The notes: generated by a model not told the origin, from the sequence alone. DNA of 63,405 nt from Planctomycetaceae bacterium (GCA_019636285.1 JAHBXV010000036.1:1-63405); one strand, 5' to 3'. Shown: positions 25,360-35,600, counted from the first letter of the stretch. Made by a program: numbers and translations.

Positions 25360-26601
25360 ATGGCCAGACGCGTCGTCGTGACAGGAATGTCGGTCATCAC
25401 TTCTCTTAGCTGCGAGCTTCCCGACTTTTGGGAAAAGCTGTGCTGCGGCAAGAGTGGGATCACGCGACTCAACCGCTTTGATACCGATGATTTCAAGGTG
25501 GACTTCGCCGGGGAAATCCGCGATTGGGATCCCGGCGCGCACTTTGATCCGCGCGAAGCGAAGCGGCTCGATCGGTTCGTTCAGTTTGCCGTTGCGGCCG
25601 CCGCTAAGGCGATTACGCAGTCGGGGCTGGACCTGCTGAACTATGCCGATCCGTACCGCGCCGGAACGATCATTGGCAGCGGAATCGGCGGACTGAACGA
25701 AATCGAAGAACAGCATACGCGGTTGTTCGATCGCGGCCCCAGCCGGGTGTCGCCGTTCATGATCCCCAAACTGATGGTGAATGCAGCGGCCGGAAACATT
25801 TCGGTCCTGTGGCACCTCCGCGGACCGAGTTCGGCTGTGTCGACGGCCTGCGCCTCGTCGAACCACGCGATCGGCGACGCGGTCTTCATGATCCAGCACG
25901 ACATGGCCGACGTGATGGTAACGGGTGGCAGCGAAGCCGCCATCACCCCCATGGGGCTTTCCGGCTTCGCCCGCATGTCGGCGCTGTCGACGCGGAACGA
26001 CAATCCGGAAGCCGCGAGCCGACCTTTCGATAAAGATCGCGACGGTTTTGTTCTGTCGGAAGGGGCCGGGATTCTGGTTCTCGAAGAGTACGAGCACGCC
26101 CGCAAGCGCGGTGCGGCGATTCTCGGGGAAATCGTCGGGTTTGGACTGTCATCCGATGGCAGCCACATGACGGCTCCCGACCCGCATGGCACCGGGGCGG
26201 CCCGCGCGATGCAGGGCGCCCTGCGAAACGCGAAGCTGAATCCCACCGATATCGACTACATCAACGCCCACGGCACCAGCACGCCGCTGGGGGACAAGGC
26301 CGAGACGAACGCGATCAAGCGGGTTTTCGAAGATCACGCGTACAAGTTCTGCGTGTCGAGCACGAAGAGCCAGTTGGGCCACCTGCTGGGAGCATCGGGC
26401 GGCGTGGAACTGGTGGCGTCGGTTCTGGCGCTACTGCACCAGACCGTCCCACCGACGATCAACCTGGATGAGCCCGACCCCGATTGCGATCTGGATTACG
26501 TTCCGCACGAAGCCCGCCAATTGCGCTGCGACGCAGTGCTGTCCAACAGCTTTGGGTTCGGCGGGCACAATGCCTGTCTGATTGTCAAACGCGCGGAATA
26601 G
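25360..26601 (+). CDS. fabF: Beta-ketoacyl-ACP synthase II
   Basis: A 413-residue protein of family length starting MARRVVVTGMSVITSLSCEL. The catalytic triad is complete: Cys164 in SAVSTACASSNHAIGDA, His304 in NAHGTSTPLGD and His341 in KSQLGHLLGASGG. It condenses malonyl-ACP with acyl-ACP in chain elongation. The start lies directly after acpP and the two are surely cotranscribed. A second, catalytically altered homologue follows 417 bases downstream. The C-terminus SNSFGFGGHNACLIVKRAE is normal. Confidence 0.96.
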   Translation: MARRVVVTGMSVITSLSCELPDFWEKLCCGKSGITRLNRFDTDDFKVDFAGEIRDWDPGAHFDPREAKRLDRFVQFAVAAAAKAITQSGLDLLNYADPYRAGTIIGSGIGGLNEIEEQHTRLFDRGPSRVSPFMIPKLMVNAAAGNISVLWHLRGPSSAVSTACASSNHAIGDAVFMIQHDMADVMVTGGSEAAITPMGLSGFARMSALSTRNDNPEAASRPFDKDRDGFVLSEGAGILVLEEYEHARKRGAAILGEIVGFGLSSDGSHMTAPDPHGTGAARAMQGALRNAKLNPTDIDYINAHGTSTPLGDKAETNAIKRVFEDHAYKFCVSSTKSQLGHLLGASGGVELVASVLALLHQTVPPTINLDEPDPDCDLDYVPHEARQLRCDAVLSNSFGFGGHNACLIVKRAE

Positions 26602-27018
26602 GCGGAATAGACCGTGCATCGTCGGGACTTACCGCCTGGCAAAACAGCGTATTGGCCGCGGCGCTCGGGCAGCGAGTTGGTTCGAAAGCGAAGACGGTCG
26701 GGGTTTTCCCGATGGGCTCTCCGCGACCCTTTCCCGCCCCGAGGCGCTCCCAACCGTTAGGACATGGCCGGAAATATCGGTAGACTCGTCTGACGCCGGG
26801 TCGGCGCGTACACTGAATTCACGGACGTGCCAAGTGAGTCTGGCGAATTCCCCTGAACGGTGTGCATCCTGCCGGGCGATAGTCTTCTGAAGGGAGATGG
26901 TATGTCCTCCAGGAGGCAACTGGACAAGATGGCGCCGGAATTGGCAGTATCCCCCCTTCAACCAGTTCCCGTCATCTCGCGACTTTCAAGGGCGAGCTGA
27001 TTCAGGAAACCGAACAAG
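26602..27018. other. Spacer between fabF and the ketosynthase-like gene
   Basis: No convincing gene. A 32-codon frame at 26902-27000 with AGGGAG upstream exists but has no recognisable features. No clear promoter pair was found, so read-through from acpP-fabF is possible. Confidence 0.4.
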
Positions 27019-28317
27019 ATGTCGTCAGCGACCGATGTGGTGATTACCGGCCTGGGAATTGTCAGTCCCGTGGGGATCGGCGTGGAGGCCTTCACGGCCG
27101 CGCTGCGGGAAGGGCGCTCGGGGATCGACTACTGCACCATCTGGCCCGATGTTGCATCGCCCGACCACGTGGCCGGCGAAGTCCGTGAATTCACTGAAGA
27201 GTCGGCGAAGAAGACCTACCTGAAGTCGATGCGGAAGAATCTCAAGGCGATGTGCCGCGAGATTCAACTCGGGGTCACGTCGGCTCACATCGCAGTCGAA
27301 CACGCGAGGCTGCCGCTCGACTCGGTCGATCATTCGCGGATGGGAATCGAGTATGGCGCGAACCTGATGCTGAGCGCCCCCGACATTCTGAGCCAGCCGT
27401 GTGTCGCCAGTTCGACGAATACGACGTTTCAATTCGAACGGTGGATGTCAGAGGGGTATCCGCTGATGGAACCGCTCTGGCTGCTACGGTACCTGCCCAA
27501 CATGCCTGCCTGCCACATTGGCATCTCGCTCGACGCCCGCGGCCCCAGCAATTCGCTGACCATGGACGATGCTTCCGGCGGCGCGGTCCTGGGCGAAGCC
27601 AGCCGCATTTTGTCACGCGGCGCGGCCGACATGATGATTACCGGAACGACCGGAACGACGCTCCACCCGATCAAGACATTGCACCTGGCGTTGTGGCACG
27701 ATCTCGCCCTGACTCCGGAAGCCCCCGCGACACGAGCCCGCCCGTTCGAGAAGAACCGAGCCGGTCGAGTCGTAGCCGAAGGGTCGTGCACCCTGATGCT
27801 CGAAACGCGAAAGCACGCCGAAGAGCGCGGCGCGAAGATCTGGGGACGAGTTGTTTCAACCGGCAGCGCGTGCGTGGCGACCCCGCAAGGCAAACCCGAC
27901 GTGCGAAAGGCGCTCGCGTTGGCGATGACCGGAGCCCTGAAGTCGGCAGGAGTGACCCCCGATCAGATTGGTCACATCAATGCGCACGGACTGGGAACCC
28001 AGGACGTTGACGCGGCGGAAGCGGCCGCGATTCTCGATGTCTTTGGACCGGAACTCGGAAAGTCGATTCCTGTTACCGCCCCCAAGAGTTTCCTGGGCAA
28101 TTCCGGGGCGGGCGCGGGACTTCTGGAACTCGCCGTCTCGCTGGTCGGCCTTCACGAAGGTTTCATTCCGCGTACGTTGAACTACGATGAGCCGGACCCC
28201 GCCTGCCCGCTGAACATTGTTGCCAAGGCACCGCTCGAATCATCGAACAAGCTGTTCCTGACGATCAACGTGACGCGTGTCGGCCAGGCAAGTGCTGTCG
28301 TGGTCGAAGCCGCCTGA
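27019..28317 (+). CDS. Ketosynthase-like protein lacking the nucleophilic Cys
   Basis: A 432-residue thiolase-fold protein, MSSATDVVITGLGIVSPVGI, that aligns along its length with FabF. At the nucleophile position the FabF run STACAS is replaced by TMDDAS, so Asp184 stands where Cys should be. The first His is kept (NAHGLGT, His323) but the second is replaced by Asn361 in KSFLGN. It therefore cannot perform normal Claisen condensation. By analogy with chain-length factors of type II polyketide systems, where Cys is replaced by Gln, it may pair with an active ketosynthase, possibly the neighbouring FabF, or decarboxylate malonyl-ACP. That role is inference. The fold elements otherwise look intact, so it is not a decaying gene. 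Confidence 0.85.
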   Translation: MSSATDVVITGLGIVSPVGIGVEAFTAALREGRSGIDYCTIWPDVASPDHVAGEVREFTEESAKKTYLKSMRKNLKAMCREIQLGVTSAHIAVEHARLPLDSVDHSRMGIEYGANLMLSAPDILSQPCVASSTNTTFQFERWMSEGYPLMEPLWLLRYLPNMPACHIGISLDARGPSNSLTMDDASGGAVLGEASRILSRGAADMMITGTTGTTLHPIKTLHLALWHDLALTPEAPATRARPFEKNRAGRVVAEGSCTLMLETRKHAEERGAKIWGRVVSTGSACVATPQGKPDVRKALALAMTGALKSAGVTPDQIGHINAHGLGTQDVDAAEAAAILDVFGPELGKSIPVTAPKSFLGNSGAGAGLLELAVSLVGLHEGFIPRTLNYDEPDPACPLNIVAKAPLESSNKLFLTINVTRVGQASAVVVEAA

Positions 28318-28974
28318 TTCAGGATCGCAAGGGCGGAACCGACGTCAGGGGGTGTCCTGAAGCAGTTCGGCTCTGACCCGCCGTTCGTCGTCGATGAGCC
28401 TCTAGATCTCCCGTTCGATGCGTTTGCCCCTCAGCCAGGCCCCGGCAATAGATACACCACGGCGGTCTCGCTCTCGATTGTCCATGCGTCCGATCGTCGA
28501 CATCGGCCGGGACGGTCACAATTCATGCGATGGCAATTCCACGAAGCATCGATTGGGCTTTGGCCCGATCGCGTAAGCCGCGTCTGGGCTCCCTGGCGGG
28601 GATGTGACCGAAGGAGCCAGCTTCAATGGGGCCGCTCTTCTTGAGAGCGGTTGGCTTGCTGCCCAAATCCGATCCATGCTTGATGAGAGTCTTAACGAAC
28701 CTTGGCGTGCAAGGCGAAATTCGATGCTGTCGAACCGCCGGTTGAAATCCTGGCGGCTGAAAATGCTTGGAGCGGAAGGCGACAAGCTGAAAGCCCAGTC
28801 CTATCCATTCAACAAAGTCTCTGGCTTTTCGCTCTCTGCATTTTGCTTTGCGCTTCCGGGCTCGACTTTTGAAAAAAAAGCTTCTCAGAGGTGGTTTCAA
28901 AACCCTCTGGGCAACGGGGTATGTCCTCGACTTCGAGACGTTTTGCAGCCACCAACCGGGTTTTGAAACGTGTT
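28318..28974. other. Convergent intergenic region
   Basis: 657 bases between two genes that end toward each other. Frames present are not protein-like. It holds the inverted repeat at 28894-28969; the left part has no clear structure. Confidence 0.45.
28894..28969. repeat. 12-base inverted repeat around a 52-base centre
   Basis: gtttcaaaaccc at 28894-28905 is perfectly complementary to gggttttgaaac at 28958-28969. The left arm is also inside a small hairpin (cagagg and cctctg). It lies at the end of two convergent genes and could be a bidirectional terminator-like structure or a small mobile repeat. A related motif (gtttcaag, cttgaaac) occurs at 61819-61846. Confidence 0.5.
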
Positions 28975-30627
28975 CTAGAGCGGCAGATCCGAATCGTCGG
29001 AATCCCACGTCGAATCGGAGGAGCGAGGCTCCAGAAATCTGGCGAGGCTGTTCGTGAGCGATTCGCATTTCACAGCCAGATCCGGTCGAGTCGATGCTAC
29101 GGTGGCGAGCGATTCCGTAAATCGGTCGATCACAGGATCGATCAGCGATGCCGCGAGCGATGGTTCGGAGTTCTGGAGAAGCTCGCGCAAATTGCCGAAG
29201 TCGCGGTTCAGTCGGTCGATCAGTTGCTGCCCCTGCGGAGACGAGGATTGGTCGCCGCGAAGATCGGCGATTAGTTCCGCCAGGCGACAGCCGATGCCGA
29301 ACAAGCGCATGCCCAGAGGCAGGTCGGCGGCATCTTCCCCGGAAAAGCTGGACGACCAGACGGACTGTTCGTCCTCGACACCGAAACCGGAGTCGTTCGT
29401 CACCCCCAGTCGCTGGCGTTCCGCATGTTCGGCGTCACCACGCCGATGATGCTCCTCCCATTTCCGCTGTTCATCCTCCCATTCCTCGCGGGTGCGATGG
29501 TCGATGTCGAAGGCGAAGTTGTCATCCATGTTGCAGCCATCCAAGTGCCAGAACACCGGCCCGGGCATGTCGGCCAGCATCTGGCAGCAAGGACAATCGG
29601 GATCGACGATCGCATGATGACCGGACATTCCTTCAGGGACGCGAGCGCGCTCGCGGTCGATGATCGACCGCGGCGTTCGTCCATGAAATTCTGGATCGGG
29701 TGTCTCAAGCCAGTTGTCACGAATACTTTCCAGACGGGGGATTTCACTCGTGAGAAAATCTCCGACCAGGAATGTTTCAGGCCGGCCAGCGGCTGGCTGT
29801 GTTTCGTTCAAGTGGGCCAGTTGCTCCCAACAGCTCCACAGGAGTTCGCGAACCAGATCGTAATATAGAACTAATTCGTGCGTGCCGAAGCCGCCGTGGC
29901 GGTATGCGACCGACGACTCATCCAAACCGGGCGGGCATTCCCCAAGGAGCGACCACCGATCCGCCTGATCCTGCAAGTCCCAAGAGATGTATTGGTGTCG
30001 TGCGAGTGCCACGTCGCGGGGGCAGGCGTTCTCCAGGTCGTCGCGCCGGGTTAACAGCCAGGCGGCGTGAATTTCTTTGATGGAGTCTTGTGCTTCGGCG
30101 GTTATCGTCCGGTGGCGCGTATGAGCTGCGAACACTTCGCGGGCGATGAACTCCAGCAGTGGACTGCCATAGAAAACACGACGCGCATCGAAAACGGGGT
30201 TTGCGGCTCGCTCCCGACGCCGCCGGTCCGCCGTGGCGTGCCATAGAAAGCGATCGCCCAGGAATAGCCAATCTTCGGCGAGGTGATAGCGCAGCGACTT
30301 GTCGGTGGCGCACTGCCCATCGTGATAACAGACTTCTCCCGTCGGTCCGGGCGACGAGTAGGTGGAGTCGACGACAACCAGCCGCGCCACGAGGTCGATA
30401 ACGACGAGACCGGCATCGTGGGGTTCCTCGCAAAATCCCGCCGAGAGATTCGCGAAGAAGGAGCGACTGCGGTTTGGTTTCTCGAACCGGGCGCAAGCGG
30501 TTTCCAGTTCCGCCAGCGTGAACGGGTCGGCACTCAGCGCGGCGATCGCACGGTCGGCCGTGCTGCCACTCACGGTTCCTGACCAGTCGCCTTCCGCGTC
30601 CCGGATCGTCAAACGGACTTCGCTCAT
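28975..30627 (-). CDS. Large hypothetical protein
   Basis: A 550-residue protein, MSEVRLTIRDAEGDWSGTVS, with no signal peptide or membrane span. It is acidic, Trp- and His-rich in the middle, and contains CPCCQMLAD followed by FWHLDGCNMDDNFAFDIDH, a short Cys/His cluster that could bind metal. The C-terminal third is rich in Asp/Glu/Ser and ends STWDSDDSDLPL. I do not recognise a domain. The start at 30627 has GAGG upstream. It stands alone, 130 bases upstream (in its reading direction, after) the histidine kinase locus end. Length and steady composition argue that it is real. Confidence 0.75.
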   Translation of the reverse strand: MSEVRLTIRDAEGDWSGTVSGSTADRAIAALSADPFTLAELETACARFEKPNRSRSFFANLSAGFCEEPHDAGLVVIDLVARLVVVDSTYSSPGPTGEVCYHDGQCATDKSLRYHLAEDWLFLGDRFLWHATADRRRRERAANPVFDARRVFYGSPLLEFIAREVFAAHTRHRTITAEAQDSIKEIHAAWLLTRRDDLENACPRDVALARHQYISWDLQDQADRWSLLGECPPGLDESSVAYRHGGFGTHELVLYYDLVRELLWSCWEQLAHLNETQPAAGRPETFLVGDFLTSEIPRLESIRDNWLETPDPEFHGRTPRSIIDRERARVPEGMSGHHAIVDPDCPCCQMLADMPGPVFWHLDGCNMDDNFAFDIDHRTREEWEDEQRKWEEHHRRGDAEHAERQRLGVTNDSGFGVEDEQSVWSSSFSGEDAADLPLGMRLFGIGCRLAELIADLRGDQSSSPQGQQLIDRLNRDFGNLRELLQNSEPSLAASLIDPVIDRFTESLATVASTRPDLAVKCESLTNSLARFLEPRSSDSTWDSDDSDLPL

Positions 30628-30762
30628 GGCGTGATGTCCTCGATTCCTTGGGGATCGAATTCGGCTATTCGGAAGCGTGACTCACGGTTTGGTCGGAGAC
30701 CGACTGCCACATCGATCTCGCAAAACGCCGAAAGCTCCTTCATTTGGAAGCATGGCGCACTC

Positions 30763-33606
30763 CTACTCGCAGCAAACTTCGCGCTGTTGGGCCAGGAGGG
30801 CCATCAGCGTTGTTGGATCGGCTGGTTTAACGAGATGGTGGTCGAAACCGGCTTCTTTTGTTCGGCGCTTGTCGTCGGTTTGACCCCAGCCTGTCAGGGC
30901 GACGAGCAGGGTTTCCTGGCCCCAGGGGGAAAGGCGGATGTGCTTTGCGACTTCGTAGCCATCCATCCGCGGCATTCCGAGGTCGAGCAGGACGACTTCG
31001 GGGAGGAATTCTTCCGCGACCTTGAGAGCTTCGGAGCCGTCGTGGGCCAGTCGTATGTCGTTTCCGCACATTTCGACGATGATGCCCAGCGTGCGGGCGG
31101 CGTCCTTGTTATCGTCGACAACCAGAACTCGCCGCTTGGCCGGCGCCGCGGGGAGTCCGATTCCGCTGGCGGGTTGGCCGCACACGGAACCTTCAACAAC
31201 GCAGTCTGGAAGCCGCACGATGAATTCGCTGCCGCTGTTTTCGCCCTCGCTAAACACCTCAATTGTCCCGCCGTGCATTTCCACGAGGGATTTGACCAGG
31301 GTGAGGCCGATTCCGAGGCCCGTGTAGCCGTTCTGACCGGTTCGCTCGATCTGTGCGAACATCTGAAAGACTTCGGTCCGTTTCTCGGGAGGTATGCCAA
31401 GCCCTTCATCGCGGACGGAAAAGACAATGTCGCGATCTTCCTTTCGTGCCAGGAGACGGATGTGGCCGGGCTTTGGCGAATACTTCGCCGCGTTATGAAG
31501 CAGGTTGCAGAGGACTTGAGCCAGGCGATGTCGATCGGCCTCCAGAGTGATGGGCTCCTGCGGTAAGTCGATCTCGAGATGATGTCCTCGCTCGTCAATG
31601 TAGGGGCCGGTTGCCTCAACGGCACTTTTCACAATGGCTTTCAGCTCCACCTCTGCCAACTGAAGCTGGAGCTTTCCGCGGGTGATGCGGGAAACGTCGA
31701 GGAGATCATCGATCAGTCGCACCAATTGATCGGTCTGCCGAACCATGGTGCAGCGAATTTCTTCCCGCGTGGCCGGATCCGCATCTGCGATCCTCATCAC
31801 TTCCAAGCCCGAGCGAATCGGAGCGAGCGGGTTGCGGAGTTCGTGGGCCAAGGTCGCCAGGAACTCATCTTTGCGACGGTCCGCCTCGCGAAGCGCCTCT
31901 TCGGCCAGCTTCCGCACCTCCGATTCTTTGTGTCGGGAGATGATGATCGATGCGGTATGGGCCAGGAGCGCGCCGAGTTCTTCGTCGCGCGGACTGGCCG
32001 AGCGCGGTTGGGAGGAATAGATGGCCAGCGTTCCCACGAACCGGTTGGCTGCCGTCTGAATTGGAAAGCTCCAGCAGGCGCGATAATCAAATTTTTCGGC
32101 CATCCACAGCCACGGCTACCAGAGAGGATCGTCCTTCACATCGGCCGTGAGAATGGCCTTTCCGGTTGCCGTCGCAAGGCCGCAGGCCAGTGAATCGGGT
32201 CCGACCTTGAAGCCGTCGACAGCCTTGGCATATTCGGCAGGCATGCCGACAACGTGGTAAAGCGAGGTAACGTCGTCGTTCGTCAGATAGAAGCCAGCTC
32301 TGGCATCCCCGCCGACTGCTTCAATCGCCGTGCGGACAAGCACGCCGAGCGACGTCTCGAGTGGAGCGCCATTGACGGCCGCCTCCAGCGCCTCGCGCTG
32401 ACCGTTGAGCCAGACCTGGCGATCGCGCAGGGCTTGTACGGCCTGGGTCCGCTCGATGATGCGGCCGGCGTGCTGGGCGACCTGATCGAGCAATCGCAGA
32501 TCGCGCTCACTAAAGCGATGAGGCTCGGCGAAGTGGGTCGAGAACATGCCCAGCAGCGTGCCATCGCTGGTCAACAGCGGCGTCGACTGCACTGCGGCAA
32601 AGCCGTGCCGTGCGTAGATGCCGCTCAAATCAGAAAACCGCGCATCCGTGAAGACATCTTCAATGAGGACGCGTTCGAGGTTTTCCATGGCGGCGCCGCA
32701 GCACGAATACCCCATGGGGACCGTCTTAAAGTACTCAAGGAATTCATCGTTAAAACCGCGGTGCGCGATGATCTTCAACGTGTCGTCCGAAGAGTCGTAG
32801 AGCTGCACGTTCCCCTTCGCGGCCCCGACCATCCGAATCGCCACGTCGAGAATGTCGTTGAGCGCTGTGGTTCGATCACTCGTCGCGGCGACGCGCAGGC
32901 TCAATTGTCGCAGCGATTCCAGGTCGGCTGCTTCGGTGGCAAGTTTCTGCTCGCTCGCTCGCAGGGCCTGTTCGGCTACGCGACGTTCGACCTGACGCGC
33001 CGCCTGCTGTGCGTATAAATCGAGCAAGCGCATCTGATGGTCGCTGGGGCGATGGGGTTGATCCCAGTAGGTTGTGAAGACGCCAATCAGCGACCCGTCG
33101 CTGGCGACGAGCGGCGTGGACATGACGCCACGAAGCCCCAATGGCTGGGCAATTTCCGCAAAGGCCGCGAACTCGGGGTTGAAAGCGAGGTCTTCGATGA
33201 CAATGCGCGTCTGTCGACGGAGAGCCGCCGCGCAAGAAGTGCTGCCGTCGGCCCGTACGATCTGAAACCGGTTGGAGAACGCAGAGTCGAAGCCCATTGT
33301 CGCGGCGAGGCGCAACGACTGGTCGTGCGTGTCGATCAATTGCGCTGTTGCCCTCTGCGCGCCCAGCAGTTCAGCAGCCGCTTCCATTACCTCCCGCATG
33401 ACCTCGTTGAGGTCGGGCTGCTGGGTCAAACGCAGACTGAGCTCGTGGAGCTTGGTCATCCCTGCGAGTTCACGCGCGAGCTGCTTCTCCGAACAGCGGG
33501 GCGCCCGCTCGGCGTCTGTGGCCTGACAGACGTCCGCTTCGAGCGGATCAATCGGCTCGAAACCGTTGGACACTGTTCGGGAGAGCGCTTCCTGAACGTC
33601 ACTCAT
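30763..33606 (-). pseudogene. GAF-GAF-GAF-histidine kinase-receiver gene split by an in-frame TAG
   Basis: The first part (ATG 33606, 496 residues before the stop) has two clear GAF domains and the start of a third, ending DVKDDPLW. After TAG at 32118-32116 the same frame continues PWLWMAEKFDYRACWSFPIQ, which completes the third GAF, then the kinase with H-box FLATLAHELRNPLAPIRSGL, N-box LCNLLHNAAKYS, G-box DEGLGIPPEK and a receiver domain (VLVVDDNKD, phospho-Asp in LLDLGMPRMDGYE). One base change, for example GAG to TAG, explains the break. The second part lacks a ribosome-binding site. It could be a recent nonsense mutation, a sequence error or, less likely, read-through. Confidence 0.85.
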
Positions 33607-34095
33607 GGTCGGGCCTCGAAGTTTGGCGAGTTTCGCGGATGGTCCGAAGGAAGGACGAAAGGTCTTTTCTTCGGTAGAAGCGATAACCATTGAGAGGATG
33701 ACGAAGCACTTGAAGCCGTCCTGACTTATCTCCAATTCTTAGCGTGCCGCTGACACGCCCAGAATTGTCGCGGCCTTGGTGAACGTCAGGTCGCGATGGA
33801 GACTCTCAACAGGAAATTCGCCCTTGGAGGCCCTCTGAAACCTATAGGAAGGTTTCATCTTAGTGCTTTCGTTCAGATAATCAAATCGGAAGTTCCGGTA
33901 GGGCAGACCAACAGCGCGCGGCGAACAACGCCTTGGGCCGGAAAAGACGGGGGGTTTCGCCGTGCCGAGGCCTCGCGACATCGCTTGCCCGGCTGCGGCC
34001 GCTCTCGGCGGGATTTTCACCATGAATCAATGCGCGTTCAATTCTTGGAACTCGTTACTGCCGCCGTTCGACAACCAGACGGATAACCACGATTC
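33607..34095. other. Divergent intergenic region
   Basis: No gene supported. An 8-base hairpin (tgaaacct, 6-base loop, aggtttca at 33836-33857) is the only clear structure. A 39-codon minus-strand frame ending near 33739 was judged too weak. Confidence 0.4.
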
Positions 34096-34637
34096 ATGGA
34101 TGCGATGACCGCCGACTGGCTGACGCGAGGAACGGTTCGATTGGCCATGGCGGCTTACCTGGTGCGGGCGACGTGGGATCTGGCCACGCCGACGAACCGG
34201 GCGATTTCGGCCCAAGCCGATCGGATCGCGAAAATTGTGCGGCTGATCTGGACGATTGGCGGCCTCTTTTACCTGGCCCATGTGCTGGTCGCGTTTGGGG
34301 CGATTCATGAGTGGAGCCAGCCCGCGCGTGGGAACATGTTGCCAAGCGAACAGAACAACTGACCGGCGTTTCCAGCGGGGCCGGATTGATTCTGAATCAC
34401 GTGGCGACGGCAATCTGGCTGGTCGACATGGTCTGCTGGTGGCGTGATGGGAATTGGTGGAAGCGGCCGCTGTCCCGATGGATGGTGCATCCCTATTTCG
34501 GGTTTCTGGTCTTTCAGGCGACCGTCGTCTTCGGCCCGCCGTTCTGGCGCGGCGTGGGTCTGGCCTGGGGGATGATCGCGATCAGTGTGTGGAGACACGC
34601 GCGACAAGCCTCTGTCGATCAAGGGCCGTTAGAGTGA
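34096..34637 (+). pseudogene. Small membrane protein gene with a single-base frameshift
   Basis: The first frame gives MDAMTADWLTRGTVRLAMAA with two hydrophobic spans up to FGAIHEWS. The continuation ARAWEHVAKRTEQLTGVSSG, then two more spans and WWRDGNWW, is in the next frame. One missing base near 34320 (AGCCAGCCC where AGCCACGCCC would keep frame) joins them into one protein of about 180 residues. The joined protein has the HEWSHARAWEHV layout, with histidines, of a planctomycete membrane protein family whose function I do not know. It is either a frameshift mutation or a sequence error. The 3' end overlaps the convergent RluA gene by 9 bases. Confidence 0.7.
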
Positions 34638-35600
34638 AGGGGGCGAGGCGGAACCCGATCGCGAAATCTTGCGATGAAAGGTCGCCAGATCGGGAGGAAG
34701 GGGTTCGTGATACTCGACCCATTCGCCCGATCCCGGCATGTCGAATCCCAACGCTTCGGCATGCAGCGCCAGCCGTGGAGCCAGCGGATCGGCGGGGAAG
34801 CGCGGGCCGTCGGGTTTGATCAGGTATTTCGATTCGCCGCAGAGGGGGTAGCCGCGCTCGGCGAGATGAATGCGAATCTGGTTGGTACGGCCGGTTTGCA
34901 GGTGACAGTCGCACAGGCTGCGCCCGTTGTACTCTTCCAGCACGCGAACATCGGTGATCGCGATCTGTCCTTTCTCGCCGGGCTGGCTGCCGCGACGGCC
35001 ATCTCCCCGATTATCGACAAGGCGAGATTCGTAGCGGCCTTCGGGTGGATTTCCCACGACAAACGCGAGGTATCGTCGAAGAACGGCATGCCGGGCGAAT
35101 TGCTGGATCAATTGCTCGCGGGCTGTCGGATTTCTGGCGAACACCAAGAGCCCGCTGGCATCGCGATCGAGTCGATGAACAGGGAGCAAGTTGACGGTTC
35201 CGTACCGCCGGTTGCGGACTCGGGAAGCAATCAGGTCAGCCGCGAGTTCGTCGGCTGTTGGATTGGCGCGGCGCGATGCAGCCGAGAGCCGCCGCTCTTC
35301 GGGACGCCGCACGCTGATGACACCCGGCGGTTTGGCGATAACGACAAACTGGTCGCGAACGTCGATCAGTTTGACGCGAGGTGGGGCGAGAGGCGTCCCG
35401 GCCGGGCTATCGCGGACTTCGATCTCATCACCCGCGCGCACTCGCCAGCGTTCATCCAGGCAGGCGCAGCCATTAATGAAGATCGCCCGCCGCGAAAGAG
35501 ATGCGCGCCACTGGGACCACGTTTTGCCGGGCTCGAGTTCCCGGAGAGCGGCGAGAACGGTCTTACCGTCTTGAGGAGCGGCAACAGTGAAGGGAGCCAT
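34629..35600 (-). CDS. RluA-family pseudouridine synthase with S4-like N-terminus
   Basis: From ATG 35600 the product is 323 residues (an ATG at 35630 is also possible; neither has a clear ribosome-binding site). An S4-like RNA-binding segment (LSRRAIFINGCACLDERWRV) precedes the catalytic domain with HRLDRDASGLLVFARN, whose Asp is the catalytic residue, and the TGRTNQIRIHLAERGYPLCG segment. It isomerises uridine in RNA, target not determined. It is one of three RluA-type genes within 3.5 kb, transcribed opposite to the other two. Confidence 0.9.
   Translation of the reverse strand: MAPFTVAAPQDGKTVLAALRELEPGKTWSQWRASLSRRAIFINGCACLDERWRVRAGDEIEVRDSPAGTPLAPPRVKLIDVRDQFVVIAKPPGVISVRRPEERRLSAASRRANPTADELAADLIASRVRNRRYGTVNLLPVHRLDRDASGLLVFARNPTAREQLIQQFARHAVLRRYLAFVVGNPPEGRYESRLVDNRGDGRRGSQPGEKGQIAITDVRVLEEYNGRSLCDCHLQTGRTNQIRIHLAERGYPLCGESKYLIKPDGPRFPADPLAPRLALHAEALGFDMPGSGEWVEYHEPLPPDLATFHRKISRSGSASPPSL

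Noticed and set aside
26902-27000. A 32-codon frame before the ketosynthase-like gene with AGGGAG upstream
   Set aside because: Too short and featureless to call; could only be kept with ribosome profiling support.
33739-34023. A minus-strand frame ending with a possible short helix-turn-helix (LTFTKAATILGVS)
   Set aside because: The upstream part is low-complexity and no complete HTH domain follows; probably chance.
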